Assembly (NCBI GenBank): GCA_019746975.1
Contig: JAIERK010000129.1
Coordinates: forward strand, 62,001 to 126,000
Reading direction: 5' to 3'
Length of the DNA stretch: 64,000 nucleotides
Origin: Candidatus Obscuribacterales bacterium
Lineage (GTDB): Bacteria; Cyanobacteriota; Vampirovibrionia; Obscuribacterales; Obscuribacteraceae
Shown: positions 41,765 to 51,270 of the stretch, in pieces
How positions within the stretch are numbered: position 1 is the stretch's first letter
How the letters are laid out: the number at the start of each line of letters is the position of its first letter
Translations under genes and position numbers: made by a program
Notes under the pieces: model-generated
The model's input: the letters and a program-made list of their open reading frames with translations, nothing else
Told to the model about the DNA's origin: nothing
The model's database searches: none

Positions 41765-43831
41765 ATGCCTGATTTCAACATAGTGTCTAACTTTTCTCCG
41801 GCAGGAGATCAACCCCAAGCCATCAAGGCTTTGAGCGAAGGCGTCGAGAAGGATTTTCATCACCAGACGCTTCTCGGAGTGACCGGGTCCGGAAAGACGA
41901 TGACAATGGCACATGTCATCAAAGAGACGAAAAAACCTGCGCTAATTCTCGCACACAATAAGACGCTTGCAGCACAGCTCTGCAACGAGATGCGAGAGTT
42001 TTTCCCGCACAACTCCGTCGAATACTTCATCAGTTACTACGACTACTATCAGCCGGAATCGTACATTCCATCGACAGACACGTTCATCGAAAAAGAAGCC
42101 AGCATCAATGATGAAATCGACCGGTTGAGACACTCGACTACCCGCTCGCTATGGGAGCGCGAAGACGTGATCGTAGTGGCATCAGTGAGCTGCATATACG
42201 GTCTCGGCGTACCAGAGCGTTATCTCTCAGCCGCACTCGAAGTCAATGTTGGTGATGAAATCAATCGACACGAATTTCTCAAAGCGCTCGTTCATATATA
42301 TTACGAACGCAACGACATGGTCGTAGAGCGCGCGCGCTTTCGTGCTCGTGGAGATGTTATCGAGGTCTATCCGTCTTATGAAGAGCGGATTATCAGGATA
42401 GAACTGTTCGGCGATGAAGTGGAGAGGATCTCCGTCCTCAACCCGGTCACCGGAGAAATCGAAGAGCTGCCGGAGGTTGTGCGCATCTATCCAGCAAAGC
42501 ACTACGTGACTGATGAGCTAATGCTCGAATCTGCAATCGAGCAAATCGAAATCGAACTGGCAGAGCGCATCCACGAACTCATCGGTCAGGGAAAAGCAGT
42601 CGAAGCGCAGCGGCTGAAGCAGCGTACGCGCTTTGATATCGAGATGCTTAAAGAGGTCGGCTACTGCAACGGCATCGAAAATTATTCAAGAGTTCTCGAA
42701 GGTCGAGCACCAGGGGAGCCACCACAAACTTTGATCGACTATTTCGTCAGACGATTCGGTCAAGATAATTTCCTTACGTTTATCGACGAATCACACGTTA
42801 CAGTGCCACAGTTGCACGGTATGTTCAAAGGCGACCGAGCTAGAAAAGATACACTTATCGACTATGGCTTCCGCTTGCCCTGCGCTAGAGACAATCGACC
42901 ACTAAAAGCCGATGAGTTCTTCAATAAGGTTGGCAAGATCGTCTTCGTCTCTGCCACTCCAGGCGACTGGGAGATATCCGTTAGTGAGCAGGTTGTCCAA
43001 CAGATCATCAGACCGACCGGACTGGTGGATCCAGAGATCGAGGTCAGACCTATCGAAGGTCAAATTGATGATCTCATCAAGGAGATAAAGGAACGCAGAG
43101 AACGCAAAGAAAGAGTCTTGATCACCACTCTGACTAAGCGTATGGCCGAGGATTTGACGGAGTATTTGCAAGAACTCGATATAAAGGTCAGATGGCTACA
43201 TAGTGATATTAAAGCCCTCGAGCGTATCGAACTTCTGAGAGACCTGCGCCTGGGTCACTTTGACGTACTTGTCGGTGTCAATTTATTGAGAGAAGGACTC
43301 GACCTTCCAGAAGTGAGCCTGGTCGCAATCATGGAAGCTGACAAGGAAGGATTTTTGCGCGCCGAGCGGTCACTTGTTCAGACAATTGGACGCGCCGCAA
43401 GAAATGCTGCGGGTCAAGTTGTACTCTACGGCGATCGCATTACAGACTCGATGGCCAAAGCGATGAGCGAAACCAAACGCAGGCGAGATATTCAAACCGC
43501 ATACAACACCGAGCACAATATCACTCCAACCACGATCATAAAGGATACAACAAACAGCATTTTGGAGACCTTGCGTGGTCGTCGAGACGAGCTTGAACAG
43601 GGCGATACGAAGTCCAAGTGGGTTGCCACCGTAAAAGATGTTCTTGACGCGCACAACCTTGACATCCACGAGGTTATTAAGAAGCTGGAAAAAGAAATGA
43701 AAAATGCGGCACGGAATCTGGAGTTTGAACGAGCGGCCGAGATTCGGGACCAATTAATAGTCTTGCAGGAAGACTTGCAAAATAAGCGCGTAGCCGCATC
43801 AACTGACAAGATCGAAAAGAAGTCAAGATGA
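41765..43831 (+). CDS. uvrB: Excinuclease ABC subunit B
   Basis: This 688-residue UvrB is the DNA-damage verification helicase of nucleotide excision repair. Visible elements are Walker A ([15 protein letters not shown], about residue 38), the beta-hairpin region ([20 protein letters not shown]), helicase motifs [12 protein letters not shown] and the QTIGRAARN motif VI, and a C-terminal UvrC-binding UVR segment ([24 protein letters not shown], residues about 640-675). Length and order are standard. ATG 41765 starts at the usual family position ([19 protein letters not shown]). Confidence 0.97.
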   Translation: MPDFNIVSNFSPAGDQPQAIKALSEGVEKDFHHQTLLGVTGSGKTMTMAHVIKETKKPALILAHNKTLAAQLCNEMREFFPHNSVEYFISYYDYYQPESYIPSTDTFIEKEASINDEIDRLRHSTTRSLWEREDVIVVASVSCIYGLGVPERYLSAALEVNVGDEINRHEFLKALVHIYYERNDMVVERARFRARGDVIEVYPSYEERIIRIELFGDEVERISVLNPVTGEIEELPEVVRIYPAKHYVTDELMLESAIEQIEIELAERIHELIGQGKAVEAQRLKQRTRFDIEMLKEVGYCNGIENYSRVLEGRAPGEPPQTLIDYFVRRFGQDNFLTFIDESHVTVPQLHGMFKGDRARKDTLIDYGFRLPCARDNRPLKADEFFNKVGKIVFVSATPGDWEISVSEQVVQQIIRPTGLVDPEIEVRPIEGQIDDLIKEIKERRERKERVLITTLTKRMAEDLTEYLQELDIKVRWLHSDIKALERIELLRDLRLGHFDVLVGVNLLREGLDLPEVSLVAIMEADKEGFLRAERSLVQTIGRAARNAAGQVVLYGDRITDSMAKAMSETKRRRDIQTAYNTEHNITPTTIIKDTTNSILETLRGRRDELEQGDTKSKWVATVKDVLDAHNLDIHEVIKKLEKEMKNAARNLEFERAAEIRDQLIVLQEDLQNKRVAASTDKIEKKSR

Positions 43832-44240
43832 CGAAGCGAGTTAAACTAGCTTAACAAGGTGCGCACGATATCACATCCGCACTTATACTAGGCATAAGCC
43901 GTTGCCAAGCAACGTGCCGAATAGTCGTCCGGCGTGGTAATACGGGTTATTCTCCAGTTAGTTGCAGTAAGCAAATTGCATAGAAGTAATGCAAATATAA
44001 AGGAACTGTGTAGAAACCCCTTGAAGACGCCCTTCGCACATACGATAGTTTCACGGTCGGTTAATCGATGACATAAATCCCCCCGTTATACAAGGTCCAA
44101 TTCTCTCTCTGGACAAATAACAAACAAACAACGGGTTAGAGAAAATTCATTGATCACTGACATCAGTTTTTGTTGGAAATTTGAAGATCCCTACCGGCAT
44201 CCTTGGCTGCCCTACACTCTTAAATGAGAAGAGGAACCAC
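43832..44240. other. Leader region of the sigma factor gene
   Basis: No gene is seen in 409 bases. Two hairpins are visible: CGTTGC/GCAACG at 43900-43914, and a nested one at 44082-44135 (outer CCCGTT/AACGGG, inner GTCCA/TGGAC). The latter lies about 105 bases before the start codon and could be in the mRNA leader. Confidence 0.45.
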
Positions 44241-45254
44241 ATGGCAAAAGCAAAGTCCGCTGACGACAGAGTAGTGCGTGGAATGCTCGTTGAAGACGAG
44301 AACATCGCAAAAAGAAATGAGATGGAAGAACTCGATCTCATGGATGATGATTTCACCATTATCGATGATGAGGAGGACAAATTTGATGATGACGACGAAC
44401 CTGTCGAATTGCCGTCATCGAGAGAGATCGCAACTGAAGACTCGGTACGCCTCTATCTCCGCGAGATTGGAAGAATTCAACTCCTGAAGCCGGATGAAGA
44501 AATCGAACTGGCAAGAAAGATTCTTCAAGGCGACATGATGGCGAAGAGAAAGCTTGTACAAGCCAACCTTCGACTGGTTGTTTCAATCGCGAAGAAATAT
44601 ATTGGCAGAGGTCTTTCATTCCTCGATCTGATTCAAGAAGGCAACCTCGGTCTGATCCGCGCTTCCGAGAAATTCGATCACGAGCGTGGATACAAATTCT
44701 CTACATACGCAACGTGGTGGATCAGACAGGCAATCACCAGAGCGCTTGCTGACAAATCACGCACCATCCGCGTACCCGTGCACATGGTTGAGACGATCAA
44801 CAAGCTGAAAAAAGTCACCAGACAACTGGCTCAAGAGCTCAATCGCAAGCCTACAGAGCAAGAGCTGGCAGCTTCGATGGACGTTTCGATCGTGAAGCTT
44901 CACGAAATCATCAAAGCAGCTAAAGAGCCGATCTCATTAGAGACACCGATCGGTAAAGAAGAAGATTCCAGACTGGGCGACTTCATCGAAGACGCCGAGA
45001 CGGATAGACCTGAGACCACAGTAACCCATGAGCTCCTGCGTCAGGATCTGGCAAAGATGCTCAACGAACTGACACCACGTGAGCGCGATGTATTGCGTCT
45101 GCGCTTCGGTCTAGACGATGGACGTCAGCGGACACTGGAAGAAGTTGGACAGCTATTCAATGTGACACGCGAAAGGGTTCGTCAAATTGAATTCAAAGCA
45201 CTCAGAAAGTTGAGACAGCCTGGTCGCTCGTCTCGGCTCCGGGAGTATCTTTAG
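44241..45254 (+). CDS. rpoD: RNA polymerase principal sigma factor
   Basis: This 337-residue group-1-like sigma-70 factor is counted from ATG 44241, which has AGAGGA at ideal distance. A short acidic N-terminus replaces the long region 1.1. Region 1.2 ([20 protein letters not shown]), region 2 ([40 protein letters not shown]), region 3 and region 4 ([15 protein letters not shown], then [20 protein letters not shown]) are complete. The size and region 2.4 sequence fit the SigA of the cyanobacterial lineage. It is monocistronic, with a strong terminator. Confidence 0.93.
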   Translation: MAKAKSADDRVVRGMLVEDENIAKRNEMEELDLMDDDFTIIDDEEDKFDDDDEPVELPSSREIATEDSVRLYLREIGRIQLLKPDEEIELARKILQGDMMAKRKLVQANLRLVVSIAKKYIGRGLSFLDLIQEGNLGLIRASEKFDHERGYKFSTYATWWIRQAITRALADKSRTIRVPVHMVETINKLKKVTRQLAQELNRKPTEQELAASMDVSIVKLHEIIKAAKEPISLETPIGKEEDSRLGDFIEDAETDRPETTVTHELLRQDLAKMLNELTPRERDVLRLRFGLDDGRQRTLEEVGQLFNVTRERVRQIEFKALRKLRQPGRSSRLREYL

Positions 45255-45283
45255 CTGAGCCCAGATAGCTAGGTTATAACGGG

Positions 45284-45316
45284 AAGACCCTTCGCAATTG
45301 CGAAGGGTCTTTTTTC
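45284..45316 (+). terminator. Intrinsic terminator of rpoD
   Basis: A perfect 28-base palindrome (AAGACCCTTCGCAA and its complement) is followed by a run of T. Located 30 bases after the rpoD stop. One of the clearest terminators in the window. Confidence 0.92.
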
Positions 45317-45501
45317 TGTAACGAGTAGTTTGCAGCGGAGCGACAATCCGGAACAGCAATTCTGTGGGTGCCCGTTAAGCTACAAAATTATGCGCTTGAT
45401 GATTCGAAGCGCCTTTCCCTGCTAAGCGGAGCAAAGAAACCCCAGTTTTGATGCTACTCCGGAAGAACCTCCCGCGAATGTTTTTCACCGAAACGAATTG
45501 C

Positions 45502-46479
45502 TCAGAACGGCGACGAAAGAAATTTTGTATGCTGCGAGAGATTGTTCATCAAAAAGCACGTTCCATCTGCCGTATCGATGAACAGCGCACGCGGAAGCAT
45601 CGAGTCTAGTATTGCACCGGTCAGGACTACTACAAGTGTATTTTCGTGTAGTGTCATCTGCGGTGTCGTCCCAAGAAATTGACCTGAGCTGCAAAGGTTA
45701 GAGCTCAGTTTCGTCACTTTTGAAATCGAACCTTCTGCAGTGATTTCATAGATAAAAGTGCTTTCTCCGCTTTCATCGCCGCGAACGGGTCGCACCAGAG
45801 TGAGGTAGGTATCTCGAGAAGAGCAATAGACAAGCCCCCTCGCAGCATTGTTCGGTAAAGTTCCGATCATTGCGCAGCGCCCAGCATCAACATCCACTGA
45901 CCACAAATTCTTGGCGTGCCCCAAACTGTCGGGAGACAGGAGCACAAGCCTGTTTCGTCGACTATCGAAAGTCATGCCGAACGCCTGAGAGGGATGAAAT
46001 TGCCAATCGGGTTGAAGTGTTATCTGTTTTGCAGTGCCGGATTTTTCGTCTAATTGACACAAGCCTTCAGAACACGCGAGATACCACCGACCTTTGTCAG
46101 GGACACGTACTCCTATAGAGCACTGTTGTGGGATTTCAAAGTTTTTCTGGGGACCGTCCGGACTTATAGATAAAAGCAATGTCTTCCGGGTAGACTCCCA
46201 CCACCTGTTTTCCTCAAACACAAAGCTGTAGAGAAGCTTTTGAAGACGCTCTTCCCGATTGCCTCCAGATTCAACACATGTAGAACCGTTAAAAGGGTCT
46301 TCTGTTTCTCGAGGACAGTTAGGTCCAGCCAAGTAACTCTCGTCATCGGGAATTATACGACTAAGATTCTCAGCGGATTTATCATCCGAAGGACTCAATG
46401 CGGCTTTTCCGCTCAAGGCACCGGGCACCACAAGCAGTATCATGCTGGTAAGCAAAACAAACGGTCGTTGTCGAATCAT
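45502..46479 (-). CDS. Exported protein, beta-propeller-like
   Basis: This 325-residue protein has a signal peptide (PFVLLTSMILLVVPGALSG). The mature part is a succession of beta-strand-like segments with aspartate/serine turns (WYLACSEGLCQLDEKSGTAK, FGMTFDSRRNRLVLLSPD, LVYCSSRDTYLTLVRP), suggesting a beta-propeller, and has six or more cysteines that could form disulfides. No enzyme motif or named family recognised. It starts 18 bases after the HEAT-repeat gene upstream, so they form a pair. Confidence 0.6.
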   Translation of the reverse strand: MIRQRPFVLLTSMILLVVPGALSGKAALSPSDDKSAENLSRIIPDDESYLAGPNCPRETEDPFNGSTCVESGGNREERLQKLLYSFVFEENRWWESTRKTLLLSISPDGPQKNFEIPQQCSIGVRVPDKGRWYLACSEGLCQLDEKSGTAKQITLQPDWQFHPSQAFGMTFDSRRNRLVLLSPDSLGHAKNLWSVDVDAGRCAMIGTLPNNAARGLVYCSSRDTYLTLVRPVRGDESGESTFIYEITAEGSISKVTKLSSNLCSSGQFLGTTPQMTLHENTLVVVLTGAILDSMLPRALFIDTADGTCFLMNNLSQHTKFLSSPF

Positions 46480-46497
46480 AACGCCCCAATATGGAAA

Positions 46498-47556
46498 TCA
46501 ATTCCGCCCCGCAAACTTTTCAAGATGCTGTAAAAGTCCTCCGTGTCTAGCAAACGCTTGACGAAAATCTGGAGATCGGTCGCCACCAGCCCGCACTGCG
46601 AGTTCCAGGAAACGACTATTCCTCATTAGTACGTTACCAGGAACTTCCATTTGCTGCGTGAGAAGAGATAATGCCTTCGGTCGATCATCGGGAACACCGG
46701 AGTTCAGCAGTCGTTCTGCATACTTGAGCCTGATGTCTATTGAATCCTGAACTGCTTTCTGCCCAAATTCACTCAGTCTGGAAAATCTCTTCAACCTATC
46801 AGGGGTGAGAAATCTATCGGCAGCTGCTCGATGACCTTCAAAAGCCTTAACCTCCTCTGGTGTTAGATTGCCCGCTCTTGAGGGGTCGATAGTGCCTGCT
46901 CTCCGTGTAGCCTCAAAATACTCAGAATTAGCTTTCGCTTCTGTCGACGCCTCCGAGTGAGCCAAAAGCCTTTGAGTTAGTAATCCGGCACGCATCCTAG
47001 TCTCCGGACTATCATCGCGCATCGCCCTTTGAAGATCAGCAAGCGCTGGTTGTCCCATCCGTCGAAGTAGACCAGTCGCCTCGTCTCGAACTCTAAAGGA
47101 AGGATCGTTGAGTCTTCGAATAGCCTCCTCCGCTTTGGCTCGGTCATACGGTTCTGTGGACTCTAGTGGTGCCGGTGGTGGCGGTGGAAGGAGAGGAGGA
47201 TACTTGCCAACGTCATCCCCAGAGAGAAGTTTTTTCTTGTCCAACATCTGTACTATCTCTTTGGCAGGTTGCTCTTGTTCAATAGACAAGCCAACATTAG
47301 ACAAATCGGAAACATCGTGATCAAGGTCGTTAAGCACAGGCCGAGTCGGTTGTGCGCCTTCATCAGAGAGGGACTCAGAATGATTAGTAATTCCAGTAAG
47401 CTCCAACGGTGGGAGCGCCGCCCCCGGAGTGTCAGTTTGCATTAGGGGCTCGGAATGACTGTGGACATAGGCGTCTTCAAATAGTTTCATGCTTGGCGAG
47501 CGATGAGATTCGACAGCCGAAGGCAAAGCCTCCGGCACTTCAAAGTTTGTGCTCAT
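46498..47556 (-). CDS. HEAT-repeat-containing cytoplasmic protein
   Basis: This 352-residue protein has a long disordered, Pro-rich N-terminus (including LLPPPPPAPLEST near residue 125) and HEAT-like repeats (RAKAEEAIRRLNDPSFRVRD, then EATGLLRRMGQPALADLQRA, residues about 140-205). The C-terminus is helical (SRLSEFGQKAVQDSIDIRLK). No signal peptide or membrane helix. The role is unknown. It is the first gene of a two-gene unit with the exported propeller-like protein. The 354 bases upstream (47557-47910) show nothing recognisable besides its own start region. Confidence 0.6.
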   Translation of the reverse strand: MSTNFEVPEALPSAVESHRSPSMKLFEDAYVHSHSEPLMQTDTPGAALPPLELTGITNHSESLSDEGAQPTRPVLNDLDHDVSDLSNVGLSIEQEQPAKEIVQMLDKKKLLSGDDVGKYPPLLPPPPPAPLESTEPYDRAKAEEAIRRLNDPSFRVRDEATGLLRRMGQPALADLQRAMRDDSPETRMRAGLLTQRLLAHSEASTEAKANSEYFEATRRAGTIDPSRAGNLTPEEVKAFEGHRAAADRFLTPDRLKRFSRLSEFGQKAVQDSIDIRLKYAERLLNSGVPDDRPKALSLLTQQMEVPGNVLMRNSRFLELAVRAGGDRSPDFRQAFARHGGLLQHLEKFAGRN

Positions 47557-47910
47557 AAGAACAACCTCGATGGTTTAAGAATTGCCTGGTCGCCCAAGCT
47601 GATGAGGATGTTAATAAATCAACTGTTCCTTGCCAATGTGTAAAACAGTGATTCCATGAGGTTTTACGGCTAATCAACGTTCCTGAAGTGATCTTTTCAA
47701 ATCAGTTTTTTGTTGCCACTGCTCGTCCGTGCTCAAGGGCGGAAACGATTTGGATATCGCGTTCGACTGGGAAAATCACCCTGAATAGAGCGCTCAGCCC
47801 TCTGGATCTTCCTTAGAAAGACTATGGTGTAAACTCACTACTTTTTGCGATGGATCTCCAATTGATTGAGAGTAATTACATCTGAAGAGTCACGAAAAGA
47901 GGTACTGAGA

Positions 47911-48132
47911 ATGGTTGTAAAACTAGTTAGAATCGATCGTCCAAAGTGGGCCTTGCTTGACAAAATAACCTACAAGGACCTGACGGAAACCCAACGCTAA
48001 AAATTGCTTGAATTAGAAGATCGTTTAGCCGACGCCGTTCACAAGGAAGTTTCTCGATACCTCGAAGAAGAAGGGCAATTTGAACAAAGCGAAGATGACT
48101 TTCCAAATCGGCGTTCAAACCCGCTTCCTTGA
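47911..48132 (+). pseudogene. Small gene with in-frame stop (or readthrough gene)
   Basis: From ATG 47911 (AGAGGT upstream) 29 codons run to TAA at 47998-48000, and the same frame continues for 43 coding-looking codons (KLLELEDRLADAVHKEVSRY, then LEEEGQ...) to TGA at 48130-48132. The two halves together read as one 74-codon helical protein, so a recent nonsense mutation is the simplest explanation. No family recognised. Confidence 0.5.
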
Positions 48133-48241
48133 TTCGAAATTCTCGGAGAGCGACTATTTAGGACTTCAACTATGGCTTCAGTACGAGCCAGAAACAGACT
48201 CTCTTAGTATCTTCCGAAACACAGATTCATCCGTCATTTAG
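48095..48241 (+). CDS. Small hypothetical protein, 48 residues
   Basis: ATG 48095 overlaps the end of the preceding broken gene in another frame and encodes MTFQIGVQTRFLDSKFSESD followed by a segment YLGLQLWLQYEPETDSL. The amino-acid make-up is protein-like but the ribosome-binding site is weak (GCGAAG). Probably part of the same eroded small-gene cluster. Confidence 0.35.
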   Translation: MTFQIGVQTRFLDSKFSESDYLGLQLWLQYEPETDSLSIFRNTDSSVI

Positions 48242-48371
48242 CGCGCTTCACAATGAAAGCCGACTTTCGCGCTTTAGTCCTTGGACTCGGATTTTACATT
48301 GACGAGAAGGGGCTTCTTCACGCCAGTTTTTTGCTCGACAAGCGCTTTATCGGTTTTCTGGCATCATATTC

Positions 48372-48384
48372 GGTGCCTGGCACC
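48372..48384. repeat. Palindrome GGTGCCTGGCACC
   Basis: A 13-base perfect dyad (central T) between small ORFs. Similar GTGCC/GGCAC palindromes are widespread in bacteria as repetitive extragenic elements; this is the only copy I noticed here. The surrounding 48242-48442 shows no confident gene, only a short frame at 48253 (MKADFRALVLGLGFYIDEKG) that loses coding character after about 37 codons. Confidence 0.4.
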
Positions 48385-48442
48385 AAATGTACTACAGATC
48401 CGGTCAGGCAGGATTCTCGAATCCGCTCGGCAGGCAATCAAT

Positions 48443-48625
48443 ATGAAAGATGCGGTTGTTTACTTTATAAAACTAATTGCGATCAATCCGACGGTCGGCG
48501 TGATTGCAGGTTGTGTTGCTGCAATCATCGCCAGTGATACCAACCAGCCCCTCGCGGGCCGGGCGGTCACCGCCACATTTCTGGTAGGGTTCGCGCTCAA
48601 TCTCGCTGTCACTGTCGTAGCTTAA
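48443..48625 (+). CDS. Small membrane protein, 60 residues
   Basis: ATG 48443 encodes MKDAVVYFIKLIAINPTVGV and a second hydrophobic stretch (AVTATFLVGFALNLAVTVVA). Two membrane helices with a short polar turn (ASDTNQPLAGR) are clear. The ribosome-binding site is weak (CAGG). No family recognised. It ends 3 bases before the next small ORF. Confidence 0.5.
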   Translation: MKDAVVYFIKLIAINPTVGVIAGCVAAIIASDTNQPLAGRAVTATFLVGFALNLAVTVVA

Positions 48626-48628
48626 CCT

Positions 48629-48787
48629 ATGAAATCCGTCACCGAAGAGAGACCGAGGATTTCTCCGTATGAATACGGAACAATCCATCCCGATGGATCG
48701 CTTGAAGTGTTTACTTCTATCGCGCTGATTCTTTTGCTCTGGGGCGACGAACCTCTGCCAACTCAGAACCTCATTGAATTCCAATGA
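48629..48787 (+). CDS. Small hypothetical protein, 52 residues
   Basis: ATG 48629 follows the two-helix membrane protein by 3 bases and encodes MKSVTEERPRISPYEYGTIH, with a hydrophobic segment (VFTSIALILLLWGD) in the middle. Tight linkage suggests co-translation with its neighbour. No family recognised; possibly real, possibly chance. Confidence 0.35.
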   Translation: MKSVTEERPRISPYEYGTIHPDGSLEVFTSIALILLLWGDEPLPTQNLIEFQ

Positions 48788-48888
48788 CGCCACACAAGCG
48801 TACAGCTGGCAATTGCCAATAGCACCAAGTCAACCAACGAGCCCGGTTCCCAATCTTATCCGACACCCCAGATAGGAGCTCGAATAAC

Positions 48889-49578
48889 TTGACTAGCACG
48901 CATCTAGAGAAATCTCCGCTACAATTGAGAAATCCAATATGGACCAATCGCACAATGAGCATGGCATACGCCTTCCTCGCAGTATCCGGACCGACGGACC
49001 TGGTTATCGAGACAATACTGGACCTTTGCCCCAATCTGGATGTCCAAGAGTCCAGACGGGGTCTTAACAGTTTTGATCAGGTGTATAAATGGTGCGCGCC
49101 GCGCAGCGGCTATCTCGAGGGTACACACCCAAACGATACGAAAGCCTTTTTCCAGCACAAAGGTTGGTCTGTCGTGGTTGATTTTTCCATGTGCATGTCA
49201 TCTGAGGATGAGTTGCTGCAACATATTAGCGAAACATTCGGCATGACGGTAACAGTTACGACTCAAGGCACTGCCGGATTCGCAAGCTACTCTCTGCATG
49301 AAGACGGACGCCTGTTGAGGAGATTGACGGCACTGGAAAGCGATGTTGCCGAAGAAGGGCAGCAACAACCTTCGGAAAGCAAAATTGATGTGAGCAAATT
49401 TCAAATCAAGGCCGCTGACGTCCTCTGGAAAGCACACGGGTTGCCGTCTTTCCTCGTAGAACCACGGGGACCATTCACCGCAATTCATTATGTCGACCGA
49501 CTGGCGACACCAACCGCGGTATCAAAGTTGGAATCCGGAATGAAAACCCCGTGGTGGCGAAGATTGTCTCCAAGTTAG
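48889..49578 (+). CDS. Hypothetical cytoplasmic protein
   Basis: This protein has 229 residues from TTG 48889 (AGGAG 10 bases upstream); ATG 48955 is an alternative that would start at MSMAYAFLAVSGPTDLVIET. The mature sequence is soluble and mixed alpha/beta (GWSVVVDFSMCMSSEDELLQ, FGMTVTVTTQGTAGFASYSL), with a Glu/Gln-rich linker (residues about 155-170). No motif or family is recognised. It is followed after 304 bases without any feature (49579-49882) by a co-directional membrane protein. Confidence 0.55.
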   Translation: MTSTHLEKSPLQLRNPIWTNRTMSMAYAFLAVSGPTDLVIETILDLCPNLDVQESRRGLNSFDQVYKWCAPRSGYLEGTHPNDTKAFFQHKGWSVVVDFSMCMSSEDELLQHISETFGMTVTVTTQGTAGFASYSLHEDGRLLRRLTALESDVAEEGQQQPSESKIDVSKFQIKAADVLWKAHGLPSFLVEPRGPFTAIHYVDRLATPTAVSKLESGMKTPWWRRLSPS

Positions 49579-49882
49579 TATCAACACAAATAAAAAATTG
49601 CTCACCTCGGGCAAATTTTTGAGTTACTTTCGTCAATCTATCAGGAGCGGTTTGGTTAACAGACGGCCAGGTTGCGATGCGGCATACAGAAGATATATCT
49701 ACAGACGCCACCTCCGTTAAGCAATTTCGCACCTTTTGATTCATGACAAGGGCCACGAATTCCGTAATGTGTTTTGGTTTTCAGGACAAATCAAGAGATT
49801 CCATATACACTGCCATTGATGAAAAATATGCGATTCTCATACATGAGTCGACGTTAAGTAAGCTCCAGTCGAGGAACAAGGC

Positions 49883-50920
49883 GTGACCTACCAAGAAGAC
49901 TATCCGCCGTTCGCCGGCGACCAGACCGGACAGCTCCTTGCAGAGCCCGATGTTGTGGCATTGTCGCCGATCACGAGCGCAAGAGTCGTGGAAACACAAT
50001 CAGGCTATCTCGTGGTCATCAAGCGTGCCGAAGACAGATTGTCGCTCTCGGTGAAGCGTAGGATCGGAACGCCTCCATCCAGCCAGGTCCTCCTGACTCC
50101 GGACGAGTCAGTTCAACTATCGCGTGTTTTGACCGATTCAGCGGAAGCTCTCGTCGGGAAAGGTGATTTTCTCATTCGGGAAATTCAACAACGAACGGCA
50201 CAAGTCGAAGAGAATGACAGCACAGACGCTGCACTCGGCGACATATACACTGAGACAGAAGGGTCGGATCCAAAATTCGATTGGGACGAAATCAAACAAC
50301 CCTGGCGCAAGCGTCGAGCCATGCAGAGCTTGCAGCAGATCGAAATAGCAGCTACTGAGGCTACCAAGCCACCGATCGACAAAAAGAACTTGAAGAAGTC
50401 CGCATTGGTCATCGCTGGCGGTATCACTGCGATTGCTGCCATCATCGGCATCGTCATTGCAGCATCCATGGTGATTGCGAGCAACAGCACGAATTCATCA
50501 CAAGCGCAGATCGCTCACAAAGCAGCAGCCAATCCTATGCACCCGGATCGAGTCGATAAGTTCGTCCGTAATTTTGTATCGAATATGCTCGATTTTAATC
50601 CCAAGACATATCGCGCCTCACAGATACACGCCATGGCGGTGATGAACTCGGATATGCTGGAAAAATACTGGCAAGAAACCGCGTTTCCTCTATCTAAGGC
50701 TAAGCTCCGTGCGTTGCATAAGGACCAAACCTTGATGATCAACAAAATCGTGCAACAGCCGAGCAGCGCGGTGACGACTGAAGTGGAGATGTCTGCCGAC
50801 CTGGTCATTCCGGGAGAGGATAACACGACGCCACTCAGACTGCAGATCGACCTTGGTCTAAATGATGAAGGGCGTCTCACCGTGACTGAGATGAAAGACG
50901 CATCATCAAAGACTGATTAA
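49883..50920 (+). CDS. Single-pass membrane protein with NTF2/VirB8-like tail
   Basis: This protein has 345 residues from GTG 49883 (GAGGA 7 bases upstream). The N-terminal 185 residues are soluble and acidic. One membrane helix follows (ITAIAAIIGIVIAASMVIAS, about residues 196-215). The C-terminal extracytoplasmic part (DKFVRNFVSNMLDFNPKTYR, MAVMNSDMLEKYWQETAF) resembles in pattern the NTF2-like fold of VirB8/TraE components, but no other type IV secretion gene is present. The assignment is only a hint; function unknown. Confidence 0.5.
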   Translation: MTYQEDYPPFAGDQTGQLLAEPDVVALSPITSARVVETQSGYLVVIKRAEDRLSLSVKRRIGTPPSSQVLLTPDESVQLSRVLTDSAEALVGKGDFLIREIQQRTAQVEENDSTDAALGDIYTETEGSDPKFDWDEIKQPWRKRRAMQSLQQIEIAATEATKPPIDKKNLKKSALVIAGGITAIAAIIGIVIAASMVIASNSTNSSQAQIAHKAAANPMHPDRVDKFVRNFVSNMLDFNPKTYRASQIHAMAVMNSDMLEKYWQETAFPLSKAKLRALHKDQTLMINKIVQQPSSAVTTEVEMSADLVIPGEDNTTPLRLQIDLGLNDEGRLTVTEMKDASSKTD

Positions 50921-51270
50921 TTGTGCTGGATAGTATCCAAATCGCTACGCAAACTTGACGAGAACGTTGCCTGCCAAAGGGCTGGGTCGATCAACGCGCC
51001 AACGTGGCTAAATAGGTCAGGGTCCGTCATCTCGGCAGATGTAGGGCAAGTTTACATCTGGAGTTAGCATCTACTGTTTACTTCACGGTAAAAGAATTTT
51101 GATATTACTGTCTTGCAACGGCTAGCTCGGTTGCGTTTCCAGCATTTTGCTATTATAGGAGTTGTTGTTACTACCTTCTTGCACACCATTTCTTCACCGA
51201 TTTGATTTGCATCGGACTCTACCGCCAAATGGTTTGATGAAATATTGAGTTGGTGTCACGGCATCCCAAC
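50921..51270. other. Intergenic region with hairpin
   Basis: No gene. CAGATGTA (51036-51043) and TACATCTG (51053-51060) form an 8-bp stem with a 9-base loop and no T-run. TATTATAGGAG near 51153 may include a -10 box for the hydrolase gene. Confidence 0.4.

Noticed and set aside
48253..48537. A 94-codon + strand frame
   Set aside because: Only the first 37 codons look protein-like; the rest overlaps the better-supported 60-residue membrane protein in another frame. Possibly a pseudogene fragment.
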